A DNA stretch of 64,000 nucleotides from Fratercula arctica (taxonomy: Eukaryota > Chordata > Aves > Charadriiformes > Alcidae). The stretch lies in assembly GCA_947846985.1 (NCBI GenBank), contig CANTUZ010000005.1, forward strand, positions 35,782,389 to 35,846,388, written 5' to 3'. Positions within the stretch are counted from its first letter, which is position 1. Each line of letters starts with the position of its first letter. Below are positions 1 through 12,815 of the stretch, piece after piece. A model generated the notes under the pieces. It was not told the DNA's origin. It did not search any database and worked only from the letters and a program-made list of their open reading frames with translations. Position numbers and translations under genes: made by a program.

Positions 1-3000
1 AAGCTGGTCAGTTCTAACGGATCCCAATAATTTGGGATTTGGATTTTCCACACATAGACACACACATATATATATCTTGACATTATCTTGGTTAGATTTG
101 AATTAAGGGCTATTTCTTTTGGACAGTGCTCATACTTAATTAAACATTTTAATTTCAGTTGGAAATGAGGCTTAGAGGAGACCTGAGTTTGCAGTTAGGG
201 ATATTACTTTTAATGTAAACAGGAAACAAATAAACACCAGAAGATACCAGTGAAGAAACACAGTGAACAGAAAAATGATGATGAAATATTCGACTTTCTG
301 CAGTGCTTCATTTTGTCTGTTGTAAAGAAAGATAAAGCAATCTTGTAGAACAGCATCCTCCACATACTGGACTCTTAATGATATTTTGAAGTACAGAAAC
401 TTCCTGCTCTTGTTTTATGGTTCTGTCAGATGAGAGTCCCTTGATGAAATATTTGCTTTGCTTTACATGTCCTATAGATCCTGCTGTAGAATATCCAAAG
501 TGTCCAAGACGTTTTCTACAAAATGTTGTTTGTTCAGTCTGACTTGCTTCCTAGCCTCAGTCCTCTTGCTTGTTTTTTCAGCCTCATAGAAGGAATACTT
601 TCAAGAAGATACTTTGGGGGCTTTTTATTATGTGGGAGAGGAAGAATCCAAGAGAGTAGAGAGAAAGAATGACTCCTTTGTTACCTTCCAATACTTTCTG
701 CTGCTGGAAGAAGTGCAGAATTCCTGAATGCTCTCTCCATGGGTAACAAAGGGGTGGGAGCAATCTGTTAAATGACATTATTATCACCAAGAATTCTGTA
801 TCTATTAATATAGACTTATCAGTTTTGCAGTGTGTAGATGCGTATTGCTTTTCTTGCAAACAGTAGTAAATCATCGTAATTCTCTGGACCAGATTTCTTT
901 TTATTAAGCAACACTTGCTAATACTGAGTACTTCCGGAAGAAAATATGACTCAGCAAGGGTGATGGGAAGTATATTTTTACGTTAAAAATTTATTTGTAT
1001 TTTTTTTTAAAAATACAGATGCAATTCTGTCCACTTACTCTCTTACATATAGATGCATTCTTTCATCATTAGAAAAAAGCAATACTGCTCACTTCATTCT
1101 GAAGAAAAAAGAAAAAATGAGTTATGGTCCTTTTGATGACACATTGGGGATATGCTGTAGTTTTGCAGTATACCCGCTGTTCGTCACAGATGACTAATTT
1201 CTACTGTTACCTACGCTGCACAAGGTTCTGCCCCTCCTGCTGTCAGCTCTCCACAGACTCCACCTCTCTACTCTTTGAGGCTGGCTGCCTTCCTACTAGG
1301 CAAGAGGAACACTGGCTGCTCCAGGGCCTGCTCCTGCCATCCACCGAATCCCCTGACTCACCCAATTACTTTTAATCACAGACTTGGGTTTGCCACATGA
1401 GGCTTTTTGATCTGAGGGCTAGAACAATTAGCAAACAGAGCACCGTATGCAGGTGACAGCAGAACACAATTCTGGCTCCCATGGCACTCCAGTCTGAGAA
1501 ATCCAAAAGTCCAGGGCACAGCTCCCCTCTCCACAGGTTCACCAATACGTTGTATCATGCACTTTCTTACCAGTTGTTATCTCAGTCTTGCATCTGTAAA
1601 GCATTTAAATTGGTTAATGACTTTAGCTATGCACTAAGCATAAATGCCAGCACTTGTCATTAGCAGCCTCGTGCATTTAGTTTATGCTACATATCTTTAA
1701 ATAGTATGTTGGAACATTATTTCCCTTCACTTCAGGTGTCCTGCATAGATAGTGCTGTGATGGACTTTAGACACCTGGCTCATTAGTCCTTTATCAGACT
1801 GCTTATCAGTGACACCCTTAGGCACTCTGGTAGTTCAACTGCATAGCTATAATAGTTAGATTTCTGGGTCTCCAGGCCTGCATGATGTTTCTTTAGCCTA
1901 AATTCTGAGGTCATATTTTTCGGAAGCAGTTTAATATATGAAATGTAATTTTAAGTACCTTGCACACAAGCCATTTCCGCAGTCTCATGTGCTCCTGGAG
2001 CAAAGGCTACAATTTTCTTTTGAATGCTCAGATGAGTCTTAGACACAGATAACCACCAATATCCCTGTTTCACCTCTGCTCTGGTGGAACTGACGGAAAG
2101 TGAACTTTTCTGAATGTGGACTTCCCTCCTTATCCCACAGGATTACAGAACACACAGGCAAACTCAGAATTTCTCAGATCTCAACCCTGCAAACACCATG
2201 TCTCTCAGAGATGTGCTTTGGTAGAACTAGTTAAAATGGTTTAAGACAGTATCACTTCCCAGGTTTAAGCTCTGCCTCTTGGCCAGAGATTGCTGCAAGG
2301 AATGTTCAGGCTAGAGGTGAGGTTAGTTTGTACTGAGATAACGGACTATGAATTGGGGTGGGAGAGACATAAACACACGTCCTGTTCTACTACGAAAACG
2401 GTAAACTCTGTGAAGGAGCCTGGCATACTGCTGCGTACATTAATCTCTCCAATTCATTCATTTAAATCCACCAGATATTACTTGGCAGAACCCTGAGGCA
2501 TTCAAACAATTTTACATGGTTGACCGACAGATCTTTTTTTGGTGTTGTTTAGGGCTACTTACATGTGTAAACCCACTTGCTTGCCTAGACCCATTTGGCA
2601 TGAAGGCTGAAGTCTGCTGGACAGTTTTGATGTGCTAAAACTGTCTAATAAATTTATCCAGTTGGAGGAGGAGAACAATGGCTGAGCACAAGTATGCCAC
2701 TCAGCCTGACAAGCCCAAGGACATTGAAAAAGACATCTTACAGGAACAGTACAAGTCATCGTAAATGACAGGCTATATGCTAAAATATAAACCAAAGTCA
2801 ATCACTATAATTTAGCATTTCTAGTAGCAACAATCAACTTACCAAAATGAAATACTATCAGTTCAAAAGATGATGGAAGCAAAAATGAGACACGTTTGAA
2901 AGGTCTGAGTAGCTGCAAAAATAAAAGTTGAACTTCAAGTTCTACTCTTATCTGAAATATATTGCCTGCAGACAACCTGCAGGGTAAAAAAAGAGAAAGA

Positions 3001-4379
3001 AAAAAAAAAAAAAAACAAAACCACAAAATGAAACCCCACCAAAATACAGTAGAACTAAAAGAAGCAAAAAGGGTTAAAAGGTTGAAGGGCTGAAAAGTGT
3101 CAGTTTTAGTGTTCCTGATTGCATATTCAGCTTTTTTCTTCTCGGTTTCTGGAATCAGGCAATTAAATGACCATCTCAGCTTCAGTGTTACTGGTCTGTA
3201 TGGTTGCAGAGAAGCTAGAAAATGACATTTAAAAAGACTTGGTATTTAGATAGCATATAAAAATGGATGACATATCTGGATGTTCCCAAGTTTATCTTTC
3301 TAGAAAAGGTAGCGATGAACTCTTTGAAGGTTTCAAGGCTCAGACTCATCAGAAAAAAAGTAACCTTGTTTCCAACTTTGCTTTTCAGAACTGTGGCCTG
3401 TTTTCCCTGTTTTCTTTTGGTGGCTGTGCATCTGGCCACAAGTTCATGGATGCTGGAGACATTGAACTTCGCTGGCAAGCAGACTCACACAAAAAAGGGA
3501 TCTATCTTTCGGAAATTTATTTTTAACATGCAGGGAAAACTGAAGGCCACTGGGGACTGAACTTCTTTATATGTAAGATGAGGAGGCAGTAAGGAGTTTG
3601 TGGGAGGCTGTTGCCTACAACAAGAGTAGATAGGCCTGTTTCCACGACACCCATGCAAAATTTATTGAAATTAATATGAGTCATTGAATGGATTTCAGAG
3701 CATTTTTAAGAGAGATCTAAAGGCGCAGCAATACAATTAAGTGTAGTGGACTGAAAAACTGAGGTGGTAGTGAACAACTGCCACTGTGTAACATCAACAA
3801 CCGTTAGATTAAACGATGGGATCAAAATACACAGACAGCGAGCAAACAATCAACTTACATTTTCATTAATTAACGGAAATTGTACTAATTACAATTCATG
3901 TTGACAATCATACAAAAACGCAGTGTTGTAAATTAAACACTGTAAAACAAAGTACAAAAATATTTTTGCTATGTTAGGAATGTTTATTTTCTTACTAACC
4001 AGCTCATTGTTTCCAAGCACCACATTCCCAGTATCGCCATAGCGAGCACACAGCAATTCCAGCAATGTGGCGCAGAAGCTGCACGTCACTAATTACCCAC
4101 AGCAGAAAGTACAGTGGCAGAATTTATCTCCAGTTTTACCCTCTGAGAGTGGACCAACAGCCCCGCGTTGTTATTTATTTGAAGTCGGATGCTTTAGCAG
4201 AAGGGAGTGCCCCCTCAGGAAGCCCACCACGGGCTTAGGCAGCCATTCCCACACCTGCCCGAGCCAAGGCTCCCTCTCCAGCCGTTCCCAGGCGCTGCTT
4301 TATCTTGGGGCCATTCAGGAAACCCAGCCCCGACTCCTACGCTGCGGGCTCTCTGGGACAAGGTGGGAACGCGTTTCTG
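1..4379. other. 5' flanking intergenic DNA, no supported gene
   Basis: AT-rich non-coding sequence upstream of the CpG island. The open frames here are short and often overlap on both strands, for example three overlapping frames at about 3215-3560, which is what chance gives. The one long homopolymer is a run of 16 A at 3000-3015. I see no splice-bounded exon, tRNA or clear transposon. Distal regulatory elements could be present but cannot be recognised without comparison to other birds. Confidence 0.6.
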
Positions 4380-4818
4380 TTCTCCTCAGCGCATTCAGCG
4401 CGGCAGAGCTCACACGAGAGCGCCAAAAGGATGCCCTATACGTTCGTTTTGGAGGTTTGTCCGTCTAAACTCTGCGAACCCAGCCGCCTTCGACCGCCCA
4501 GCGCCCGCTCCAGAGGCGCGGGGGCTCCGGCCGCGGCGGAACCCAGCCCCTCGCTGCGCTCCCGCGCTGCCGACGACACTCTGGCTCGGCGGCGGCCCCG
4601 CGGGCGCGGAAGCGGCGCGCAGCCCGCGACCAGCAGCGGTCGGAGTTTGCTTTGTCCCCTCCCCTCCCGCGATCCCGAACTCTCGTCCCAACGCTCCCTC
4701 CCGAAGCGGCTTCCTGCCCTCGCCGCCGCCGCTCCTCCCGCCCGCCCTCCCGCCGCTTCGCGGGCGGCCCGGGACGGCAGCGGCGGCGGCAGGGGGGGGG
4801 CGGCCCGCGGGCGGCCCT

Positions 4819-4824
4819 GATTGG
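4819..4824 (-). promoter_or_regulatory. Inverted CCAAT box (GATTGG)
   Basis: GATTGG is the reverse complement of CCAATC, the core bound by NF-Y. In CpG-island promoters it usually lies 60-100 bp upstream of the start site, which would put transcription initiation around 4880-4920. Found by motif only; the start site is not directly visible. Confidence 0.5.
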
Positions 4825-4835
4825 CGCAGCCGGCG

Positions 4836-4841
4836 CACGTG
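4836..4841. promoter_or_regulatory. Canonical E-box CACGTG
   Basis: A palindromic CACGTG within GCGCACGTGG, 12 bases downstream of the inverted CCAAT box. This is the core for USF/MYC/MAX-class bHLH-zip factors. The context, close to the expected start site in the island, makes function plausible, but a single hexamer is weak evidence. Confidence 0.4.
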
Positions 4842-4879
4842 GGGCCGCCCTCACGCCTCGGCGCTGGCAGCGCGGCGGC

Positions 4880-4984
4880 GGCCGCCGCGGGGTACAGCTC
4901 GGTACTCCGCTCCCCGCGGGTCTCCGCGCATCGCCCGCGCCGCTGCGGCGAGCAGAGGCGAGGAGCCGGCGGGAAGGCAGGCAG
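4880..4984 (+). other. Probable STXBP6 exon 1 (5'UTR, non-coding); ends approximate
   Basis: Exon 2 begins with 32 bases of 5'UTR after a splice acceptor, so at least one upstream non-coding exon is required. The CpG island supplies it. The start is guessed from the CCAAT box spacing. The end is placed at the first of several overlapping donors (CAG|GTAGGC at 4984/4985). Alternatives are 4992/4993, 4996/4997 and 5000/5001, and a donor further right in the island (about 5370) cannot be excluded. No coding function is proposed. Confidence 0.4.
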
Positions 4985-5002
4985 GTAGGCAGGTAGGTAG
5001 GT
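4976..5002 (+). repeat. GGCA/GGTA tetranucleotide microsatellite at the exon 1 donor
   Basis: A short run of GGCA and GGTA units. Because each GGTA unit contains GT after AG, the repeat itself builds four overlapping candidate splice donors. Length changes of the repeat would move or multiply the donor. Confidence 0.7.
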
Positions 5003-5180
5003 GTGGGGGCAGCAGGAGCCCCCGTGCTGCGGGTCGTGGTCGCTATGGGGCGGGACGACGCGGGGGGGCGGGAGACTGTACCCAGCGGTTCCTTCGGTGG
5101 TGGTGCCGCGGCCGCCCCGTTGGGGCTGCCGGCTGCCATGGCGCCCGCGGGAGAAGCTCCCGGGGGAAGCGGGGCAGCGA

Positions 5181-5193
5181 GTTAACGATTAAC
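5181..5193. promoter_or_regulatory. HNF1-like palindrome in the CpG island
   Basis: GTTAACGATTAAC differs at one position from the HNF1 consensus GTTAATNATTAAC. It is an AT-rich 13-mer inside otherwise very GC-rich DNA, about 200 bp downstream of the proposed exon 1 donor. Could be a homeodomain-factor site; chance is not excluded. Confidence 0.35.
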
Positions 5194-8100
5194 TCCACAG
5201 TGGCGTCCTCCGCCTCCGTCCCGGCGCCGGGAGCGCCGTGGGCGCCCCGGGGGTGGCGGGCCGAGGCAGCCGGGTCTGCGCCTTCGAGGGGAGGCGGGTG
5301 TTCCCGGGCCCCGCGGCGGCGAAGGGATGGCCCGCGGCGCTCCGCGGGCGAGGAGCACCGTCCGCAGGGCGGCGGGGGTGAGGCGAGGGGTGCGTGTGGC
5401 AACGCAGTCCCCCTTGCCTCGCCGTCGGAGCGGGGCGGCGGGGCGGGTCCCGGCCCCGCAGTCACCCCCCCGACGGGAGGCTTCCCTCTGACAGCGGCCC
5501 CAAAGCCTGTGAGAGGCCGGTGCAGCCCGGCTGTGGTCCTTCCCCCTCCCGGGGAGATCCTCCGGGTGGCGAAGAGCAGCACAAACGTCAACGGGATCTA
5601 GTGGGTCTCCCTCCGACACAGTGTTTTGAGAGTAACCTTGACAATCCAGTGAAACGGGCACCGCTGCCGGTCCTGCCTTCTCTGCGAATTAGCTTTGCTA
5701 ATGGAAAAGTAAAACTTATGGCATCTGTGTTCTTTCTCCTCTTGTGTTGCGCTGATGCTGCTGAAGTCTGAAGTTCAAGGGAATATTTACCATTATTTAA
5801 AGAAACGTGTTGTTCCTTTTTCATCTTATTTTGCCCTCTGTCAAACAGAGGAGTTTACGTTGTAGGAATTACATCGCTTTGCAAATCCCTCTATCTTTCT
5901 CTAAATATAAGCTGTCTTTTAGCATGTCTTTAGCTTGGCTGCTTTCCTTTTGTGAGTCAGAAATAGTGTTACAGCTTTTCATTGCTTGAACAGGCTCCGC
6001 AGACCCATGACACTTCTCCTGAGAGTTTTAGGAGTTGTTGCTGATGTGATGGGGATCATCTGGCATCCCTTTGTGCTTAACGTTACTGAGGCAGACAGGA
6101 CCTTATCCGTGTCCATGCTGAAATACTGGAAGATGGCAATATGGTATCTTGATTCTCTTTTGATGATGACATCTAATCAAAGCTGCAGCAGCTAACTGTA
6201 GAGGAGGTCTCAGACCCGCCACCTCTTTCATAAGAGAGGAGTAAGCAGAGGGCAGGGTAGTTGTACCTTGCTGGTGATGCATTGGGTTAGCAAGTCACAG
6301 GTTTCTTTTCCGCATCTGTAGTTTCTAAGCACCCTGTAACCCCCAAATTTTTCTGTAACTGTAGTTAGCTATTTTAATGAGGCCTTAAAAACTCCAAATG
6401 TGATGGTTTTTGCAGTAATGAACACAGAAGAAATACTTGTGGTAGTTAATAAGTGTGAATAATCACGATGGCGAGTTTGGATTTTTTCCCCCCACCCTCT
6501 GTGAAATATAATTTTACATTTTTCTTGCCCCTAGGAAGAATGATCTCCTGTAGGGTTGATGGTATTCTGCTTAATAAATTGCGTGAAAAAGATCTCTCTC
6601 ACTGAAGTGGTTTAGGGCCTTTCTGCCTGGGGGAATGCAGTTATGTTGTAGTCATGCCACACTAATTTCCCATGTGCATACTCTTGATTTTCTTTAAGAA
6701 CATGCCTTAAAAGTTGGATGACACCTTTAAAGATGCTCTAATATAAATCAATGAAGATAAAAAATACCACGACATTTTTAGAGTGGAGTGAAAGCACTGT
6801 TTTGGAAGTTGCCATTTTGTGATAGCTTCTACAGGTGAAGGAATTTCCAGGTGGAAAAAAGTCTGTGAAGAATTGTGCTACGGAAAGGGTGTTTTACCCC
6901 TGAGTGTTTGTTGCGGGGACTGAGGTTGCTGTTAAGTTGCACACATTGATTTTTCATCTCAATTTCATTTTTCTTCGAGTTTCTGAGTGTCCCTCTAGGC
7001 ATGGTCTGGATCTGAACACCTAGAGTCAGGGAAGTGTGACAGTAACACAATAACCTGCGCTATAGAAGGCCCAAAGAGAAATATTTTATGTTTTTTTTTT
7101 TCTTCCAGGTGTATACTCAGATCACCTCACTCTTGTATGCATGTGGCATTTGTACACAGTGAGGATAATATGAAAATAAGCTGTTTTTTCCCTGTCCTAG
7201 TTGAATATTTTTTCATTACACTGCTTCAGGCTACTTATACTGGAAGTTCACGTCTTAAATAAGATGGATTCATCAATAGATACCTCTTGTGTTTGTACTG
7301 TTGTTAGTAAATTAAAGTGTACATTTTAGAGAACTTAAAAATACCTTTTTTTAAAAATAAAAAATGCAGTTTTAAAAACTACATGGGATAAGATGACTTC
7401 AGTTTTATTATGAATAAAATTCTGTGAAATGCTGACTTCGGAAAAGAGTAGCTGTTAGTCTGTTTGGGGGGAGGTCTGCTGTCTAAATAATACTGTATTT
7501 GTTCTTTCTTTCTCTCTTCTTCCTTTGTAACTGCGTGTTCCTTTCCAGTGTACAGCTAGCAAGTTAACATTGCCAAGGTTGTTCAAAAGTGTTTTAATCA
7601 CAGTTTTGGAAACCTGTGTTTGGATAACGTGATGTTGAGACAAATTAATTCCTCCTGTTTTTAACCAAACAGGAACATTATAGCTAATGTGTGTACAGAG
7701 ACAAATCAAGTCCTTCAAGAGAACACTTAATTGCTTAGTCCGTGATTGGCAGTCTCTAGTGATGTTGGGAATTTGAAAAATGGATGAACTATAAAGCCTT
7801 GTCATTAATTTGTATTGTAGCCAGATATGCCAGTGAATTCATTAATACACTTTTGCATATGACTGCAGCAGGCAGTGCTGTGTTAACTGTGTAGAAGCGT
7901 GTTTAAATTTAGGTTTTTGGGTTGACTATTTCTTGTTGTTATGAGTCGGGACACACAAACTAGGGTAAATCTAGTATCTTGTCAGTGCAAAGAAACATGA
8001 CCTGATTGTTTTTGGTTGCTTCTTGTATAGCATTCCTTGATTATAAAAAGAAAAACAAAACTGGTTTAGTTGTTCCCTATTAAAGATTTGTATCCCAGAC

Positions 8101-9039
8101 AAATTTCTTACACTTGGAGGAAAGGAGAGCAAAATAGTAACAACAATTCAAAATAAGAAATATGTTAGCAAGAGGAGGGACTACTGATTTTCCATTCCAA
8201 ATGATGCCATTGAACATTTAGACTGTGGTGTGAAGGGGGGAACTCTGGTTTTAGGGGGGTGGGAGGAAGGACATTGCCTCTTTAATTGCCAGCTCAATAA
8301 TATTATGTGTTCCTGCTTTCCCTTTCATAATTTTCCTTTGGCAGATAGTGTTGGGAAAGGATTCCTGGCTGTGCGGGAGTGCTGCAGGTCTGGGAGCAGT
8401 TTGGACTGTAATGTTCCTGGAAGGGCAGGCTGCATTCATTAAAAGATAGCACTTATATTGGGTTTCTGATGCTTGGAAGACCTATATTTATATATGTGTG
8501 TGTTTAACGTTGCGAGCTTCTGACTTTTGTGTGTAGATTACAGTTAGTGGTAAACACAATGACAGTAGCCCTACGGGAAAAAAATCTAGACATTTCTGAT
8601 CGGTAACATTTTGATTTCCGTAATGAAACAGGAGCGTTATGAGCATTTAAGATTGCTCAGCAGTGCAGAATTCTTACCAGTGGTTATGAACACAAGTCGT
8701 TAAAAGTTTGTGTCGTGAGTTCATACAGATTAAAGTCCAGCACTGAAAGCTAAACTTTTTCTTTCTTGCCCTTTAAACTTGGTTCTAGTGTTGCTGTAGA
8801 CGTGAGAGCAGTGGCAGCTCCAAGAGTTTAGTTCTTTTTTTTTCCTCCTGCCTTGACTATCTAGTGTGGTAAACTTCAGATACTTTCCCTTCATTACCTT
8901 TTCGTAGAGATTGCATGTGGCTTTTGTATCTGTGATGTTTCCAAGTAGCATAAAACTCATGTGGTATAATTACAGCCAGATCTGTTAATAATAGGGGAAA
9001 AACCCTAATTATATATGAAACACTTTGGATGGATGCAAA

Positions 9040-9206
9040 ACAGGTTTCTGGATAGGTTCAGTTTGTCTTGACTCTGCATAAACCAGTTCAGTTAAACCTG
9101 TGTCAGTAATAAATAATAGAACTGTTTTGAATTAGAGTTCAGTATAAAAAGTTAACCTACTCCTACTCCAGTTAAACTGAATCAAAATGAACCTGGTTAA
9201 ATCATG
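9040..9206. repeat. Degenerate foldback-like repeat, possible old DNA transposon remnant
   Basis: Left half has AGGTTCAGTTTG and AACCAGTTCAGTTAAACCTG; right half (9170-9196) has CAGTTAAACTGAATC and AACCTGGTT, imperfectly complementary in reverse order. The segment TTAAACTGAATC...CCTGG resembles TTAAACTGGATTAAACCTGG near 36684, which also sits in a foldback. This suggests two old copies of one non-autonomous repeat family. I cannot name the family. Confidence 0.3.
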
Positions 9207-10510
9207 AATAAAAGTGTGCTGCTGTGGAAACAATTCCTTTTGCTTGAAGTATTACCGTAAGGTAAAATCAGAAATGTAACTTACAGAATTTGGTGCTTGC
9301 CTGCAGTTTTTCTGTGAAAGAGATCCTATACGTACTTAACCACTTCTTGGTAACTGTGCTGGACAAGAAGTTTGTTATTTATGCATTTTTGATTTTGGGT
9401 CTCCTTTTCACAGGCAGTTCTGTGCTATGCGCGCAGCCTGTTTTAGAAAACACTCTCTCGTATCTTGCAATTACTTGCTCACAGAACCAAAACTGTTATT
9501 CCCTAAGTTTGCTTAAAATTTTTTTGAGGGTTGTTGAAGTGCCATATTGGAAAGTGTTTCAATTCCATTTCTTCCTTTCCACTTGCTGGTGTATTTTGGA
9601 GGAGGGGAAGAACAAACACTTGGCCATATGCAGTCCACACTAGGAAACTCCCTCTTGGTAATTAATAGAAGTTCTAGGATGTTCACAAGCTTCCTCTTGA
9701 ATTGTTTGCCTTTGTGGGCCATTATCTGAGCATATCAACTTTCTCTCTTAATTTAAAGAGACATGATGCTCAGATCACCATCGTTAGTCATATGTAGAAA
9801 GAAGGAATATGATCAGTTATTGACAGATTAGTCTTTACTGTTAGAGTGAGTTCCTGTTAGTTCGTTTTCTTGAGCTTGTGTGGCAGATTCCTGACACTAA
9901 TAAGTGTCCAAAAGTTCTGATATGCCCAGAGGTTAGTGACTAGTCCGTTAGCACCTTTGTGACTTTAATATGAACACTACAGTTAGTTTTGTCGAGTAGG
10001 AATATGTTCACTGTAGGTTAATAAACAGCTCTTCCCTCTAACAGCATACATTTTGCTGTTCTCTAGGACTCTGTGTTGGGTCATTATCCTTTCAGGCAGC
10101 ATGCACTGGAGAAGGGATGGATGCTCAGAGGACATGTGCTGCGCTTGTGACTGGCAATGCAAAGGGACTTCTTACTGGTTTCATGGTGGCTATCAATTCC
10201 CTGCTGATATGCAGCTACTGCACCTGGGCTCTGTACCTGTGCCCTTTGCCGCTTTCCTTCACTGAATGCAAATTATGAGATGCTGAGAGACCAAAAAAAA
10301 GTGTCTGGTGTCACTATACATCTTTCCACTGGGAAAGATCAACAAAGGAACTTAGATTCAGCTGCCCCAAGTGTCCTAAAGGCAGGTTTGAAGGTAGGTG
10401 TTGAAACTCGGAATTCACTACTTAATTTTGTCATTTTAAAATCTATAGCTACACAAAAGTGATCCCATGAAGAAAGCAATCTGACTTAAAATACAAAAAA
10501 ACCCCAGAAG

Positions 10511-10560
10511 ATCACAGAATCACAGAACAGCTGAGGTTGGACGGGTCCTCTGGAGGTCCC
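10511..10560 (-). mobile_element. CR1 LINE 3'-end remnant
   Basis: The + strand reads ATCACAGAATCACAGAA followed by GCTGAGGTTGGACGGG and TGGAGGTCCC, which is the reverse complement of the avian CR1 3' tail with its short 8-mer repeats. Only about 50 bp survive, so it is an extreme 5' truncation. It lies antisense to STXBP6. Confidence 0.7.
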
Positions 10561-12763
10561 TTTTTTGCAGATCTATCATACCTGCCTCTTTAGAAGAAAA
10601 GCTATGTTAAGATTAGCTTTTCATTTGTTTGTTTTGGAAGATGTAGAACGGAAATTGCTGTTTGTAAATTCAGATGTTCACTAGTTAAGACAGAATGTCT
10701 AGTTTAGGAGGCTTTGTTTTGTTCTTTTCCCTTTGTTTTGTAAGCAGACATCTAAGTGAGGTCAGGGAGTCATTCACAGATGGAATGGAGCTCTTGTTTT
10801 CCAGACCTGAAATTTTCCTAATTTATGTTTTTTTCTGAGCCAACTTAAATGGGCACCTTTCAGTACTCCATAGACATCTTTCACAAATCTTGATGTTCCT
10901 TCCCTGTGGCTTCTGACCTCAGTGTTTTGCTCTTCTGTTGTTAGCAACTTGCATTATCAGTCCATATTGTATTAGAAATGGTGGAGGAATGATTCTGTTT
11001 CTAGGCAGAAGGAATGAAATTCTTAGTTACTAGATATGAAAAAATTTAAAATTGTGCCCAAACTATTTAACTTTGTCTTGGTAAGTGCAGAAGTTCAATT
11101 TCAGTATAAACAGAGTACGTTGTTTGGGGAATGATTATTCTTGACTGGTTTTAATAAGACTCCATGAAGTCATGTGTCAGTTGTTCACTTAAATTTTGAA
11201 AACATGAGTTTTACTGTAGCCTGTGTGCATTTGCAGCTTGTTCAGAAGTGACCGTCAAAGGAGCAAAGCATGAATCACCAGCATATGAAGTGCTGGATAC
11301 TTCCCATGTCACTAGTTATGTAGTAAGATCTGTATTTGAAGAATGCAACGAAGACTGAACATTTACATGTTTTTAATCATTTTTCTGCAAATTAGTTTGC
11401 ATTATGTTAGCAGATTGAGGTTGCTTTAAGGTAGGGTATTCAGATCACTTTCAATTCATCAGGGCCTGAAATTTGCATATAGCAATTCATGACTGAAGTG
11501 TGGTTTTTGAAGATTCTAACTTAAGTCCTATGAGGATTAAAGAAAAGGCTCTAGTTGACTTCATTTGGACTTGAACAGAGCATCTAGGCATGCTGTGTCC
11601 CATGGAGTTGCTTTACTTTTCTGTCTCCTATGTATTTAGGTAGGTTTCAGACATTCCTTTAGTATGTAACTATGGGACTAGGTGACATATGTTTCTCAGA
11701 TGCTAAGAATATAATTAAAGTATATAGTCTATTCTTGAAATACCCAAATCTAAGATTTGGGATTTTTCTTATGGTGACCGGTTGTATCTTGCAAAGATGT
11801 TAATTAACCTGCACTTAAACACAAATTGCATTTGTGCCTCAGTCGGTGTTTAAAACTGGAGTCTTTGATGTCAGACCTTGCACTGACTTTTGTGAGTTGA
11901 TGCTGTCTACTTCAGGCGCCTGATTATCCCCTGACCTGAGATGTCCATGTTTCCTGTGTAGTCAGTGTGAGGAGTTTGAAGCCCTGAGGGCATGAATTGG
12001 AGCATTGTAGTGTTTCACAGAATAGTAATGGCATTACTTCGTTAAGCAGTATTAGAAAACATGAACAGAAATAGCTTTTATATGAGCTGGGAATAAGACA
12101 CTACAATTTTGTGACTGTACCATGCTAGGTGATGCTAGCTATGTCTATTGGGTTACGTCCCATTTACACATCCTAGCACACCGCTGTCCCTGCATGCCCT
12201 GGCTTACCAAGGTGATACTGAGCTGTGGAAGGTTCCTGTCCCCAGCCCAGGGGATCAGTTGCATGGGGGTGTCACTTGAGAGAGCTTTGTGAAGGTAAGA
12301 GACTTCATTGATCTGTGAAGTTTCTCAGGATGAAGTTGGGACTTCTGACTTATTTTTAATGCTTTGATGGGATCTCAAATATGTCGTTTAACATCCTAAA
12401 ATGAAAGTAAAACCTGTGTGTCCGATATGATTTTTAACTCAAAGCCCTTATCTGACAGGAGATTAACATGCTAGAACTTAAAGGAGAAAGAAATCAAAAT
12501 GCATATACCTTGATTAAGGAATGTAGTAAATGTGAGTGATGTATAGGGTACCTTCAGATCCTCAGGGGAATTACATAAAAGAAGACTAGTTTCAGGTTCT
12601 GTTCAGTTGCTAGACAGTATTTCAATTTAGGGGACAAGAAGTATACAGTTAAAATATTTTAGACTCTGGTAGCTTTGAAATATGCTTTTCTTTAAAAATT
12701 GTGCACCTTAACCTCTGTCAGTTAAGAAATGTCTTGATTTCTATTTACTTTTTTCCATAAAAG

Positions 12764-12815
12764 TGTATGTGTGTGTATATATGTTTTATATATAATATGT
12801 GTACACACACATACA
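12764..12815. repeat. TG/CA hairpin with AT-rich loop
   Basis: GTATGTGTGTGTA at 12765-12777 is perfectly complementary to TACACACACATAC at 12802-12814, separated by 24 AT-rich bases. It is made of alternating purine-pyrimidine dinucleotide repeats, so it can form a cruciform or RNA hairpin and is prone to slippage. Probably a microsatellite product rather than a gene. Confidence 0.7.

Larger units (their letters stand above)
4380..5610 (+). promoter_or_regulatory. CpG island, probable STXBP6 promoter
   Basis: A block of about 1.2 kb in which GC content rises sharply and CG dinucleotides become frequent, while the flanks on both sides are AT-rich and CpG-poor. It contains GC-box-like GGGCGGG motifs (for example near 5049, 5070 and 5440), an inverted CCAAT box and an E-box, and no TATA box at a sensible place. 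This is a typical TATA-less CpG-island promoter. Long overlapping open frames on both strands (up to 464 codons, rich in Arg, Pro, Ala and Gly) are an artefact of stop-codon scarcity in GC-rich DNA. Assignment to STXBP6 is inferred: it is the only island in the window and it lies upstream of exon 2 in the right orientation. A divergent transcript to the left is possible but unsupported. Confidence 0.8.

Noticed and set aside
3215..3560. Three overlapping open frames of 87-97 codons on both strands
   Set aside because: No family resemblance and equal openness on both strands; consistent with chance.
4207..5661. Long overlapping open frames on both strands in the CpG island (up to 464 codons)
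   Set aside because: Stop codons are rare in such GC-rich DNA. Composition is Arg/Pro/Ala/Gly-rich in every frame, with no recognisable domain and no good splice logic.
12251..12294. 44-bp exon-like segment ending AAG|GTAAGA
   Set aside because: The acceptor is only moderate and no meaningful frame exists; such pairs are expected by chance in a 37-kb intron.
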